Shown one piece after another: positions 1 through 10,417 of a stretch of 35,363 nucleotides of DNA. How positions within the stretch are numbered: the first letter of the stretch is position 1; each line of letters starts with the position of its first letter. A model generated the notes under the pieces. It worked only from the letters and a program-made list of their open reading frames with translations, ran no database searches and was not told the origin of the DNA. This DNA is from Diphasiastrum complanatum. Its lineage: Eukaryota; Streptophyta; Lycopodiopsida; Lycopodiales; Lycopodiaceae. Both the position numbers and the translations under genes were made by a program. The stretch covers positions 1 to 35,363 of the forward strand of contig MU835890.1 of NCBI GenBank assembly GCA_029204225.1, in the 5' to 3' direction.

Positions 1-531
1 GAGGACTCCAAGAAAAACCATGAGTATCAAGATGGATCCATCAGGGCTCAATCATATGGATCAAGCAAGGCAAGTTGTCTTTGGCAGCATTATGTATGCA
101 CTTAATAGTTCAATTGATGTATCTTCTGTTGGAAATTAAGTCCATGGTTGTCTCCTGAGATGCAATCTATTTTATCACTTTCATAGATGATTATTCTAGA
201 TGGTCTACAATCATGTTCATTGCACAAATCAGAAGCCTTTGAATGCTTTAAGAGATTCAAGGTGATAGCTGAGACTCAAAAATCTACAAAAGTGAAAGCT
301 CTCTGATCTGATGGTGGCGGCGAATACCTCTCTAATGAGATGTTTGACTACCTGGTTGAACATGGTATTAGAAGACAGTTCACCACTTCCTATTCACCTC
401 AACAAAACGGGATTGTAGAAAGAAGAATTGAACTCTTCTCAACTCAATCAGATCCATGCTACACCAGTCACATCTACCTGCAAAGTTCTGGACAGAAGCT
501 ATTGCCACAGCCTGTTACTTACAGAACATAT
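1..531 (+). pseudogene. Ty1/copia integrase relic (interrupted)
   Basis: Translated piecewise, this is a copia integrase core. Around 165-290 there is an FIDDYSRWSTIMF-like stretch, then SDGGGEYLS near 308-333 (second catalytic Asp region), then TSYSPQQNGIVER near 388-420 (catalytic Glu region). After a frameshift, a KFWTEAIATACYL-like stretch follows at about 483-520. A stop codon precedes SDGGGEY (the TGA at about 304), and the first catalytic Asp region (about 130-145) is degraded. The longest open piece is 340-537. Coding similarity stops where an LTR begins at 532, so this older element looks interrupted by element A. The 5' part lies outside the window. Non-functional. Confidence 0.8.
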
Positions 532-1253
532 TGTTAAAATTTCACAATTCTAGCTTGACCAATTTTGGTCATATTGCTTGAAAATTGTATTATGGTCATG
601 TTGTGGCTTTTTTTTTTTCATTTTTTGGCCGTACGGTACGTGCCAAATAGCATAGAATACTCTTTGTAAGTCTCATTCTTAACCTAGAATAAGAGTGGCA
701 CCTTTGGAATGAGTCCAAATAGTGTTTGGATAGGCTAGAGAAATTCTAGGATCTAAAAATAGCATGTTTTACGTTGTTTTTGGATCTCGAGATCTTCACC
801 CCAAGTTAGGGTGGATCCAATGACCTATTAGGGTAGATGTTCGGGTTAGGGTATGATAAGTTCATAGGTGCCCTAATATGCTCGGATCTGAGCTTGAAAA
901 GTATAAATGTATCATGGGATTTCCATCCAAATATGAAGAAAAATTGAGTTTTTCACTTCTATCATCATTGTCTTTTGGTGGCAAGTTCTAGCTATTGGAT
1001 GTGAGTGTTCTTATGCATTAATTGCTTGGTTTGGAAGGTACTGAGGCTGTTTACATTTTTGAGAAGCTTGCTGCACTTTACTTTGGTTCATTTGATCAAA
1101 TCTATGTGCCTAATGTGGAGTTAAATGCCAATTTTGCTAGTTTTGGTAACTAGTCTTGATTCTAGCTCATAGTTTGGATCTAGATCCTTGATTTGTGCAT
1201 CCTCCATCACTTTTAGGATTGATTGGGATTCATTTTGCTGTAAAATTTTGTCA
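532..1253 (+). repeat. 5' LTR of copia element A
   Basis: Begins TGTTAAAATTTC directly after truncated integrase coding sequence and ends TTTTGTCA immediately before a primer-binding-site-like sequence (TGGTATCATTGCC). It is about 722 bp, in the range of the other LTRs here (about 670-800). AGTATAAATG at about 899 is a plausible TATA box for the LTR promoter. A CTAGCTTG block about 20 bp from the start is shared with the starts of LTRs of C, D and the 4664 LTR. I did not find a matching 3' copy, so both ends rest on TG/CA ends, the upstream coding break and the downstream PBS. Confidence 0.6.
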
Positions 1254-1266
1254 TGGTATCATTGCC
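1254..1266 (+). other. primer-binding site of element A
   Basis: TGGTATCATTGCC differs slightly from the usual plant copia PBS TGGTATCAGAGCC, which pairs with the 3' end of initiator tRNA-Met and primes minus-strand DNA synthesis. It directly follows the LTR. The next 785 bases to the gag start (1267-2051) show no coding and match the position of an untranslated leader. Confidence 0.6.
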
Positions 1267-2051
1267 TAATCAAAAGTGAGCCTTAGATTTGATTTTCTCA
1301 AGCTTAGATTCTAGATTTGAGTAGTATTGGCTTTGCCCTTGCTACTAATTGCTAGTCTAGTGATTGTACCTTCAAATTTGGTTTCATTTGAGTGATAATA
1401 GATCAAAGGAAATTTTTTTTGCTGAGTTATAGCTGCAAGAACCGAGATTGACCCATTTCCATTCAACCAAACCAAATTAGAAAGTTCTTATGAGTTAAAT
1501 CTTGGAGTACATGTCTCCTAGTAGAGATTTTCATAAGAATTTGAATGCCACCACTCTTTAGAAGTTTGGATCAGTCATTTGAGAGCTTAATTAGGTTGTT
1601 CTTAGGCTTCTTAAGGTCCTAAAAATACACCTTTTAGGTTCAGATGAAGTATTTTGATGATTTTTTTCATCTAGAAATGCAAAACTAATGAAAATTGTAT
1701 TTCTATTCTACTCGGTTTTGGATAGATTTGTGATTGAATTTGTCAATGTGATTCAACTTGAATTTAAGAGGCTTTATTTGTAAGGCATTTGTGTGTTATA
1801 AAGTGCTTTTGGTTCAGCATAGATGGATTCACCCTTCTTGTGAAGTCGAGATCAAGGATTTGATCAAATCTATAGTAAATTTGGATCTAGTTTGGATCTA
1901 GAAGATAGATCAAGCTCAAGATCACCTTAGATCTTGTTGAGAAATTAGAGAGTGATTCATATCAGGTCCCAAAGAGAGTGGGATAGCTAGTAGTGATCAT
2001 ATCTTGTACAATCTATCTTGTTTCTTTGAATCCATCTCCCTATCATTGAAG

Positions 2052-2240
2052 ATGGCATCTGTAAGTGCCTATCTTTTGGATTCTAGTGATAGATTGAACT
2101 CTTCAAATTATTCAATTTGGAAGTTGAGAATGGAATCCATCCTTTTCATGCAAGATTTGATGGATATTGTGAATGGAGAGGAAGATGAGCCAATCCATCC
2201 ACCACAAGGGAGTATTTTTCTCAACTCACACCTTATGTAG
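2052..2240 (+). pseudogene. gag fragment of copia element A
   Basis: The ATG at 2052 opens MASVSAYLLDSSDRLNSSNY, followed by IWKLRMESILFMQDLMDIV and an acidic EEDEP stretch. This is the N-terminus of the plant copia Gag family seen also in elements B and D. After about 53 residues (PPQG, about 2210) the sequence jumps to protease sequence in another frame, so the rest of Gag, the CCHC zinc knuckle and the protease active site are missing. An open frame begins upstream at 2004 but the conserved start is 2052. Confidence 0.75.
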
Positions 2241-3289
2241 GACCTATAAAGTCCATTTTTACAGCAAATGATCATGAATGCATAGTTGAAGGTGTGGGAT
2301 CCATTCTCTTATGCTTAGAATCTTCCAAGAAGACTAAGATAGATGATGTTCTCTTCATTCCTAGCATCACTAAGAATTTGCTTAGTGTTGGCCAACTTTT
2401 AGATCATGGTTTCATTGTGGAGTTCTCTACTAATATATGCAACATCAAGAAGAATGGGAAGATCATAGCAAGAGGAAGAAGGTTTGGGAGGTTGTTTAAG
2501 CCTGATTCTTTTGTTGATCCTAACCAATTTGTGATGGTAGCCAAGGAGGACAAATTGACCACAAATGATTTGTGGCACAAGAGGCTTGGTCACATCAACA
2601 CCAAGTCTATGGAAGCCACATGCAAGGAGGAGCTTGCTCTAGGCCTTCCAAGATCCATGAAAAAGGAGAAAAAGGTTTTTGAAGCATGTGCTTTGGCTAA
2701 AGCACATAGGTTGCCTTTCTCTAACACTATCACTAAGACTACTCACCCTCTTAAGTTGATTCATTTGGATGTGCATTTTGCTAGCACAAAGAGCAATGGT
2801 AGAGCCACAATGTTTGTAATCTTGAATGATAAATCCTCTAAGAATCATATTGGAAAAAATATGGTTGAGATCAAGGAGGAGCTTGATCAAGAGGAGGAGC
2901 AAAATCCGAGAGCTTCAACTATTCCAAGGAGAGCCACAAGAGCGAAGATGGAGCTATCAATGCTCATTTTTGTGGACAAGGAAAGGCAAGTTGGAAAGGG
3001 GGGTACATTTTGTACTTCATTTGTTGAGTTTTTTAATGAAGTCCCTTTGAATTTTAAAGTATGGAATGAAAGGTGTTTGTCATATCTACTTACTCTTGAG
3101 TGTGCTAGAAGTAAGCATGACATTTTCATTCATAAGTTGAAAGAATTTGACTTCATTTTCAAAGAGGCATATTGTGAACCTTGTATGAGAATAAGTGAAT
3201 CATCCTTGAAGGACACTTATACCCATACAAGAGTATCCACGTATAAGGTGATGATAATGAAGGATTGTTGCACCCTCCTTAGCCATTAG
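2216..3289 (+). pseudogene. protease/integrase deletion chimera of element A
   Basis: One open frame (no stop from 2216 to 3289) holds pieces of copia Pol joined together. First is the C-terminal protease part (FSQLTPYVGPIKSIF, then TKNLLSVGQLLDHG). Next is the integrase zinc-binding region (LWHKRLGH at about 2570-2595; the expected second Cys pair reads FEACALAKAHRL, so one Cys is lost). Then comes the first integrase Asp region (LIHLDVHF). After NDKSSK (about 2840) most of the integrase core is deleted in frame. A linker resembling the one downstream of B's integrase follows (EEEQNPRAS...PRRATRAK, to about 2985). From about 3000 to 3289 the encoded protein matches nothing I recognise. No RT or RNase H. 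Not catalytically competent. Confidence 0.7.
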
Positions 3290-3376
3290 CACATTTCTCA
3301 GCTTAAATTTCCACAGATGGTAATTAGCTCCATCAAGCTTGTCCATGATAGGACTAGCTTTCCCTTGGGAATCCAT
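3262..3376 (-). pseudogene. gag N-terminus of copia element E
   Basis: On the minus strand an ATG at 3376-3374 opens MDSQGKASPIMDKLDGANYH followed by LWKFKLRNVLMAKEG. The LDGxNYxxWK motif is the classic start of plant copia Gag. Similarity fades near 3267-3262, where it meets the end of the element A chimera. The PBS and LTR of the same element lie upstream at 3509-3520 and 3521 onwards, in the correct order for a minus-strand element. Only about 37 residues remain. Confidence 0.7.
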
Positions 3377-3508
3377 GTGGAAGATTGGTCTAGGTGATAG
3401 GAATAACTATCAGTGACTTAAGTATGAAAATCTGGTGCTAAGAAGACAATTACTCTATCGGCTAGTAGAGTCTTGTTTCTGTGGAAGCTTATCAGACTAC
3501 AAAAATTA

Positions 3509-3520
3509 GCTCTGATACCA
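3509..3520 (-). other. primer-binding site of element E
   Basis: The plus strand reads GCTCTGATACCA, the exact complement of TGGTATCAGAGC, the tRNA-iMet PBS. It abuts TGTTGGAAAA at 3521, the inner edge of the LTR. Orientation agrees with the minus-strand gag start at 3376. Confidence 0.8.
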
Positions 3521-4400
3521 TGTTGGAAAAGAGGGGTGAAAGAAAGATAACTCGAAACGAAACGAACACGAAAAAAAGCAAACTAAAGAAGAAATGAACT
3601 CGAATGAAAAATGTTCATGCATAGCGCAATAAGCTATCTCCCTCTTTCCTCATGCATGACTACGCCTATCAATCTCAAACAAAACATTAGTGATAGAAAT
3701 CACGTTCGAGCTGATTATGTAGCCAAACACTATGCATCAAAACATCAGACAGATAATTTGTCACGAACAACTAGACAAATTATTAGTCGTGAATTACTTG
3801 CAAAGAGCTAGACTAATAATTAGTCGCGAAGAGCTAGACAAATTATAAGTCACGAACAGCAGACAACCGGACTAAGCAATTGGAAAGCCAGACAAAACGT
3901 AGAAAAACATTGCAATATTGACACAAATCTGAACGCAAAACAAATAGATCTGTAATCAGATTAAGTATAACGAAATATACAAGTCAATACTGCAGGTGAG
4001 CACAAAACAATAGCGGATGTAACTGCGTGCTTCACAAAGCTAATTATGATCTGTAAAGGTGATGAGCTTATTACTGACAATCCATCTGAAAGAAAGAATC
4101 AATGCACAAAAGCATCTACAATGTCTATCTCTGATTACCAGTGATGTTTCGTTCTATCTTCTATTCTTCTTAAATACTAAGATGGTATCTAATATATACA
4201 TAATTTTTACAGGTGTGTAGATGAAGAAGGTACAAAAGTGGTTGTGCTGTCTGTGGGAGATCGTGGATGGATGCTGTCATTGTCAAATCTGATTGCACAA
4301 TGCATGGAACGAGTGTGAGGAGGCCGCGACGTTAGGCTTCGCTAAAATTCACGCTTTTTGCTCTCTTCTCCGCTCGCGTTCTCCATACTCCATCGCCCCC
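3521..4400 (-). repeat. 5' LTR of copia element E (outer end unresolved)
   Basis: The inner end is fixed by the PBS: minus strand ...TCCAACA, then TGGTATCAGAGC. Its base composition differs from flanking DNA (many CGAAC/CGAAAC words, 3545-3840), with short repeats around GACAAATTATTAGTCGYGAA at about 3773-3850. A minus-strand AGTATTTAAG near 4167-4178 could be the TATA box. I could not place the outer end; about 4400 is an estimate, since no second copy is in the window. Confidence 0.45.
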
Positions 4401-4663
4401 ATCATCTTCAAGTGCACAAAATGCCTTGGAATCCATGGCTTGACATGATGTATAGTTTTTGAAGTGTGCTACATATATATAGACACATTTATGGAACATC
4501 TTGTAAGAGATCCTTTAAGAGGTGGTGAAAGATCCTTCATGGACATCATTCTCTATTGGAGTCTCAAAAGTTCCTTGTTTGTAGCTGGATTTTTTAGACA
4601 CTTCTAAAAGCTTTCATTTATCTATCAGGAGAGTTGTAAATAGATCAAGCTAAAATTGAGGAG

Positions 4664-5363
4664 TGTAAAGAATTGCCAAAAGTTGACAAATCTAGCTTGA
4701 TTAAAAGCCATGTAGTATAATGTAAATTTTGTACATAAGTGGATTCCATACATGTGAGGCCAAGATGCCACATGGCAATCCACTCCTAATGTAGGTTAGG
4801 TCAAGTCCATAGAGTTGGTCATGTCATTTTGGTAGTGATTCCTAGTTTATAGGACCTAAATCCTAGATTTAAGGTGAAAATTGACCAACTAGCTATCTAC
4901 TAAGCATGACTCTAGGAGATAGACTAGGGTTTCATTTTAGGGCAAAAAGGATGAGTTAACTTCCTTATTACATGCTGGAAATATGCCTAACTTCACAAAG
5001 GAAGTCAAATTTGCTATGTATTCCAAGCTCCCATAGTGAGAAGATAGAATATTTTTGGAGCTCATTGGCAATCTCAAGCTACTCCATTATGTACATTGAG
5101 TTTTTGTGATCCAAATGAAACCAAATCAATTTCTAATTGTTTCTCAGCTTGAAGACCGTACTACAGCCTATATTACACATGTGTGGGCTCGAATTTCAAT
5201 GTTCATCAATGGTTTTGATTGTTAATGCTTGTTGTTTGTCAAATTGCCAATCTAGATCAACTTTTTGTGTCTAGTTTTTTGATAGATTGTTAAGCAAGCA
5301 TCCAATCACTCTTGTGGATCTTTTGTAGATCCATTTATGGTCCTAAATTACAGTACTTTCACA
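4664..5363 (+). repeat. lone LTR related to element B's LTR
   Basis: Begins TGTAAAGAATTGCC right after a purine stretch ATTGAGGAG (4655-4663). That stretch matches the polypurine tract of element C (TGAGGAG before TGTGAG), so this is probably a 3' LTR. The last about 110 bp align by eye with the end of B's 5' LTR: TCACTCTT, then GATC, TTTGTAGATC, GTCCTAAA, ending TTCACA. The start shares the CTAGCTTG block with the C and D LTRs. After 5363, TTTCTATCATAAGCTC is faintly PBS-like, so a 5' LTR is an alternative. I see no coding region belonging to it on either side. Confidence 0.5.
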
Positions 5364-6699
5364 TTTCTATCATAAGCTCTCATGTTAGTTTGGGTGGTGT
5401 TGGGCCTCACCTCGATAGCCGCGACGATGTCCCATAGATCTTTTTCCATGAGAATGCTATTCATTTTGAATTTCCAGATGTTGTACTTGGGTCATCCAAC
5501 TTGCTTTCTTCACCCAAAATTGATTGATGTTGGCCATATCAAATTTCCTGAAACGACACATGTAGACTAATGAGGTATTTTAAGTCGAATGGCGATGTTA
5601 AAACCCAAAAATAATGACTTGTACTTTTTAACTTACTAAGCCACCCGCTGCATAATCGCCAAATTGGAAGACAAGATGGTTTCTGTTCTTTGGTTCTATC
5701 CAAAATTAATGGAGTCTAACCAACATGTAAAATATGTGAATTCTAAGCCTTTACACTCCTACACTCATTTTTTGCCTACTAAATCGACTAGCACACATCA
5801 CAAGTTAATATCTCGTCATGCAATTTTTTTGACTTGCTACGAGTCAAATCTAAGTGCACTACAATTTTTCTAGCCTTAGAAACAAATTCCCATGCATGTT
5901 GATTTATAAGTTAATGCATAAAAACTAACCAACCAAAATAGAAGACACGAATTCTCTAATATATGGGCTACACTTACTACCAACAATTGAACTATTGAAT
6001 CAACAATTCAAATTGTTCACAACTTTTGAATGGCGATGTTGATTTGTGACCATAATTTTGCATAAACATCATTTTTAAATTGGTGAAATATAAGCTTTTT
6101 GTAGATAAGCTACACTCACTATAGACTACTATATTGTTGGACGAAAACTCAATTTGTAAACATATAATTTAAATTCTTCCCATACTCACAAAAGATGCAA
6201 CCTTTTTGCAAGTATGAGAAGACAATTTTGAAAAGAAAAAAAAAGAAAGATCTTCTCCATTCACACTCTTCAATAACATTATCATGCAATGTTTATCTTA
6301 TTTTAGATTAAATTTGAGCGTTTTTGCTTTACTTGTGAATGATAAAATGTTGAATATACAATTTTCACTTCTCAATATACAATTTTTACATCACTAAATA
6401 GAGAACATAATTCCTCCATGTATCCTACAAAATGTTGATCTTTTGGTTGAAGAATTAAAACCATATTGTCTATATGTACTAACTTCTCATCAAATAGTTC
6501 TACCTCTAGCTACCTTGGTCAATTGGTATTCAACTTGTAAGAATGACATAGTTATACTAATTCTTATAACAAAAAAAAAAACATATTTCCTCCATGTCAT
6601 TGTGAATTAACCATAGAAGTTATATCTTTGGTAGAGCACAATTTGAAATATAACACACTTTCATCCTTCACCTACCTTAAAATACTTGTCAAGTTAAAT
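5364..6699. other. AT-rich stretch, no gene recognised
   Basis: No open frame here is longer than about 70 codons or resembles a known family. The sequence is AT-rich with short A and T runs, for example around 6235-6250 and 6570-6580. The plus strand at 5385-5560 has somewhat higher complexity, but neither strand gave a recognisable protein. Confidence 0.5.
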
Positions 6700-7078
6700 G
6701 GAGCATCCAATTCCCCTTTCTCCTCATAGATTGGTAATTATAGAAAATTTAGAACTAAATCTATTGATTTTGAAGTCATTGGTTGATGCATTTTCCAACA
6801 TTTCAAGATGAAAATTGACAATTGATTATATTTTATATCTTTTCAATGTTTATATTTGTTTGATGAACTTTTGATCGAGGACACAAATATTGATATCCAT
6901 ATGCACTAACAAACACTATCTATACTCTAACCCAAGACAATTGTCAACCCAATAACTACTTAAAAAATAGTTTTTTTATTTTATAAGCATTTTCATATTA
7001 TGTGCCACAAACACAAAATCATGCCTTGGGAAGTTTGTATTGCCCAAAGCAACCGCTTCTTTAATGTGACAAAACCCA

Positions 7079-7260
7079 AATCCTTTTCACATGCATACAT
7101 AGAAAATTCCATTCTTGCAACTTCAATATCCAAAAGAACCTAATCCTTTTCACATGCACACATATAAAATTCCATCCTTGCAACTTCAAGCAATACCCAA
7201 AGGCATCGTAATCCTTTTCACATGCATATATAGAAAATTCCACCCTTATAAATTCAAAAC
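7079..7260. repeat. three-copy ~65-bp tandem repeat
   Basis: Three head-to-tail copies begin at about 7079, 7143 and 7210 with AATCCTTTTCACATGCA, each followed by a CATA-AAAATTCCA-CCTTGCAACTTCAA type stretch. A single more diverged copy occurs at about 8695-8745 in the second large block. This confirms that the local array predates or was carried in the large duplication. Confidence 0.75.
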
Positions 7261-8184
7261 AAATGTTAGACTATCAAGGAGATTGTAATGAGTGCTTCAT
7301 TTAATTGGTTATAACCAAATTGAACATTTTGGATATTGAAAGAATACATTATAAACAAATACAATAATCACATGAGAGATTTGTTGAAGGATGTTACTAT
7401 ATGATCCCTAAGTGGTAAGAAAATCTAACTTATCTATCCACTTTGGAATTGTTAGAGTCCATGACAACCCAAGACAAGAGAAAGATAACATGAACCAATA
7501 TTACATTTTTTGCATCACCCTTGTTTCCTTAGCCACATCCTCAAGGTCACAAAAAGTCACAAGAGAAATATTCAGTGCACTAGGTACTAGTATCACTCAA
7601 ATGTATATATAAAGACTATAATTTAATACCCATTTGCATTGGTGGAAATTTCATCAAAAGTATACAACCCAATACATTCAACTAAAGAGTATTATTTATC
7701 TATAATTCCCAATAGACACATAAGACAAATGAGAATCAAATGCATATACAACTTTCACTTTCAAAAAAACAAAATCCTCCAATTATTGCTACTTCAAAAC
7801 CATCTTATTTTCTTTAGCAATTACAAACTCTTAATGAGACTATGTTTTGACCTCTTGCATGATCATGAAACCATCTTTTTTCAAATGTCAACCACAAGCC
7901 TTCATAAATTGAAGTCTTCTTTTCTCTTGTAATGTTCCCTTGCATAACCATCTATTTTCTTATTGGCAATCCTTCAAAACCATCTATTTTTTTTACAATC
8001 ATTCAAAAAGAAAGATTATTCTCTTATAAGATCATGAACCCATCCATCTATTTTTTGATTGGCATTTGCAATTCTTCAAAAGAGCCTTTATTCTCTTATA
8101 AAATCACGAATCTACCTGCAATTTTATTGGCGATTGTATTTCTTTATTCAATGATGTTTTTTCTCTTGCTTGATCATGAAATAA

Positions 8185-8260
8185 TATAAAACACAATCCA
8201 TACTATTCATAACATCCCTCATTATTCATCATGCCTTGATAGTATGGATTATGTTTTATA
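8185..8260. repeat. 22-bp inverted repeat (hairpin)
   Basis: The left arm 8185-8206 (TATAAAACACAATCCATACT plus AT) is complementary to 8239-8260 with one mismatch. The loop is 32 nt. It lies at the boundary between the two large duplicated blocks. The partly similar end of the second block (about 9283-9310) does not keep the hairpin. Confidence 0.8.
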
Positions 8261-9300
8261 AAGTTACATGGAATCATTTGATTTCAAGAGTCCTTTTCTC
8301 ATCGAATTGGTTACTATACACAATTTCAAACCTAATGCTAATTGATTTTTAAGTCATGCTTGCAATTGATTGATGCTTTTTCCAACATTTCAAGTGGTGA
8401 CAATGAAATTAAATTGTCTTTTCAATGTTTAAACCTTTTGACCTACAAGACAAAATATTGATATCCATATAAACTAACACAATCTATACTCAACAACCCA
8501 AGCCATTTGTAAGCCCAATAACTTTCAATATAGTTTTTTGTTTTACAAGAATATCATGTGTTATGTGCCTAACTTTATTTTGTATAGTTCCATCCAAAGC
8601 TATTTTTAACTTTTATGTCTAGTTCCCCAACATGGAATCATGTTTTAGGATTGTACTACTCAAAAGAAACTATTTGTTATCTAATTTGAGCAGAGCACCC
8701 AAATATTTTTCACATGAATACATAGAAATTCCACAACTTCAATCTTAATACCCAAAGCAATTGTTCTTGTCTAATTCAATCACATGAGTAGAGAGGATTC
8801 ACCCTTATAAATTCAAAACATATGCCATCGTTCTACCATTTACCCAAGGGGAAAGATCATTGAAAGTATACAACCCAATACATCTAAAGAATATAATTTA
8901 TCCACAATCCTCAATACACAAACACAAATAAGGATCAACTGCGTATACAACACTTTTCTTTTAAAAAAACAAAATCCTAGGTTCAAAACCATCTTATTTT
9001 CATTAGCATCTACTTTGCTTCATGCAATGTTTTAATCTCTTGTATAATCATGAACCACCCCACCTATTGTCAACATCAATTCTTGTATATGATCTTCATG
9101 TTTTAAGCAATTGCAATCCTAATGATGGTTCTCTTGCGAGATCAACCATCTGTTTGTTTATAGGCAATTGCAATCCTTTATAAAAGACACTTTCCTCTCT
9201 TGTATGATCATGAAACCATCTTGTTTTTATTGGCAAGTTCAATCCTTCATATAATGATGTTTTTCTCTTACTTGATCATGAAATATATATGCCACATAAT

Positions 9301-9815
9301 CCAAGCTATGGGTTCGTACATCACTGTCTAGTCAGATCCACCACATCTATGGCTGCTGAATACATTGGTAGGTGATCAGCAGATTCTAGGCAGCGATAAC
9401 AAATACTGTTACAAAAGACTAGACGATACATGAAATTGACTCACTTGGTAGATTTATGATATAGTGCTTGGCTATCTAATTAGATCACTTTAAAAGGACA
9501 CGCTTAACCCACATTGCAGATCCGTTGATCTTCAGACTACATGAAAGTAGCAAAAGCACTTATAATATTTCAAATTTCAATTAACGAAAGTTGAAAGTAA
9601 ATTTGTTCATAGAAGGAGATTTATAAACATAAGCTGCCTCATACAACGTGCTTAGAAGTCTTTACATTTCTGTAGTCCATCAAAAACAGCCCAGATTATC
9701 AAAATTGGCACCGGCCTAAAAAATTTACAGTTCACCTGTGTAACCCGTCAAAAAGGCCGTGGGTTATTAAACCCAAGCGCAAACAGGCATCTCTATACAT
9801 ATTAGCAATAAACGC
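9301..9815. other. 3' flank of histone H2B, no other gene
   Basis: This is 515 bases between the repeat block and the H2B stop codon. The H2B 3' untranslated region lies in the right part. I see no perfect AATAAA on the minus strand; AATAAC (plus-strand GTTATT at about 9763-9768) is a weak candidate. No animal-type histone 3' stem-loop was seen, as expected since plant histone mRNAs are polyadenylated. Confidence 0.5.
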
Positions 9816-10229
9816 TTAAGCACTTGTGAACTTAGTTACAGCCTTGGTGCCCTCAGACACTGCGTGTTTGGCCAGCTCTCCTGGCAGCGTCAATCTCACA
9901 GCGGTCTGGATCTCACGAGAAGTAATGGTGGACTTCTTGTTATAGCGAGCCAGTCTCGCCGCCTCTTGGGCAAGCTTCTCAAACGTATCATTGATGAAGG
10001 AATTCATGATGCCCATGGCCTTGGAGGACACACCGATTTCGGGATGCACTTGCTTCAGCACTTTGTAGATGTAAATTTTGTATGTTTCCTGGCTCTTTTT
10101 GGGTCTTTTCTTCTTCTTTTCGCCTTCCTTGGGAGCAGCAGCTGGGGGCATCTTCTCCGCCTTTGACTTCCCACCCTTCTTCTCGCCCTTCTTCGCAGCC
10201 TTCTCTCCCTCACCGCTCTTGGGCGCCAT
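9816..10229 (-). CDS. histone H2B
   Basis: A complete intronless frame of 137 codons. H2B pairs with H2A, and two such dimers join the H3-H4 tetramer in the nucleosome. Residues 1-45 form a Lys/Ala/Gly/Pro-rich tail starting [15 protein letters not shown]. The histone fold follows: helix 1 about 49-61 ([13 protein letters not shown]), helix 2 about 68-96 ([13 protein letters not shown]), helix 3 about 103-113 ([11 protein letters not shown]), and the C-terminal helix about 116-135 ([17 protein letters not shown]). K133 in VTKFTS is the conserved ubiquitination lysine. I chose the ATG at 10229 over an upstream in-frame ATG at 10259, because MAPK is the family start. Oddities from recalled plant sequences: Thr82 where Ile is usual, Ser100 where Pro is usual (KKSTITS), Thr114 where Val/Ile is usual, and a final Ala. 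No histone partner gene is nearby. Confidence 0.97.
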   Translation of the reverse strand: MAPKSGEGEKAAKKGEKKGGKSKAEKMPPAAAPKEGEKKKKRPKKSQETYKIYIYKVLKQVHPEIGVSSKAMGIMNSFINDTFEKLAQEAARLARYNKKSTITSREIQTAVRLTLPGELAKHAVSEGTKAVTKFTSA

Positions 10230-10399
10230 CGCTCGACGATTGATGCTCCAAAAACACACTAGTGCAGAATTCTGCCACCCCCAACAAGCCTTAAACAGGA
10301 ATTACTACACTAAATGTAACTCACAACAAAAATCCCGTTCAAGCTTTGTCGAGACTAACCATAAACACGATCAATGCGAAGGAGAGCCGATATGGTGGG

Positions 10400-10406
10400 T
10401 TATATG
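10400..10406 (-). promoter_or_regulatory. candidate TATA box of H2B
   Basis: The minus strand reads CATATAA, about 170 bases upstream of the H2B start codon and just gene-proximal to the CCAAT and octamer sites. This would give a 5' UTR of roughly 140 nt. It is not a perfect TATAAA, but position and order fit a plant core histone promoter. Confidence 0.5.
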
Positions 10407-10417
10407 GGGAAATCTGG

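Larger units (their letters stand above)
6700..9300. repeat. diverged tandem duplication with ~70-bp subrepeats
   Basis: Two long blocks repeat the same order of words. Block 1 (about 6760-8180) and block 2 (about 8350-9290) share TTTTCCAACATTTCAAG, TTTTCAATGTTTA, ATTGATATCCATAT, AGTATACAACCCAATACAT and AAAAAAACAAAATCCT. The offset is about 1.2-1.6 kb and varies because of indels. Each block ends with shorter repeats containing CTCTTG-TGATCATGAA-CCATCT-ATTGGCAAT-CAATCCTTC, with units starting near 7852, 7924, 8021, 8093, 8163 and then 9037, 9131, 9197 and 9265. Spacing is mostly 66-72 bp. No coding function is apparent; small open frames inside are shadows of the repeat. Confidence 0.7.

Noticed and set aside
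8185-8260. A microRNA gene call
   Set aside because: Only the foldback geometry supports it; no conserved mature sequence recognised, and it sits in a repeat region.
7079-9300. CRISPR-like array
   Set aside because: The repeats are adjacent, diverged and variable in length, without unique spacers of constant size; the genome is eukaryotic.
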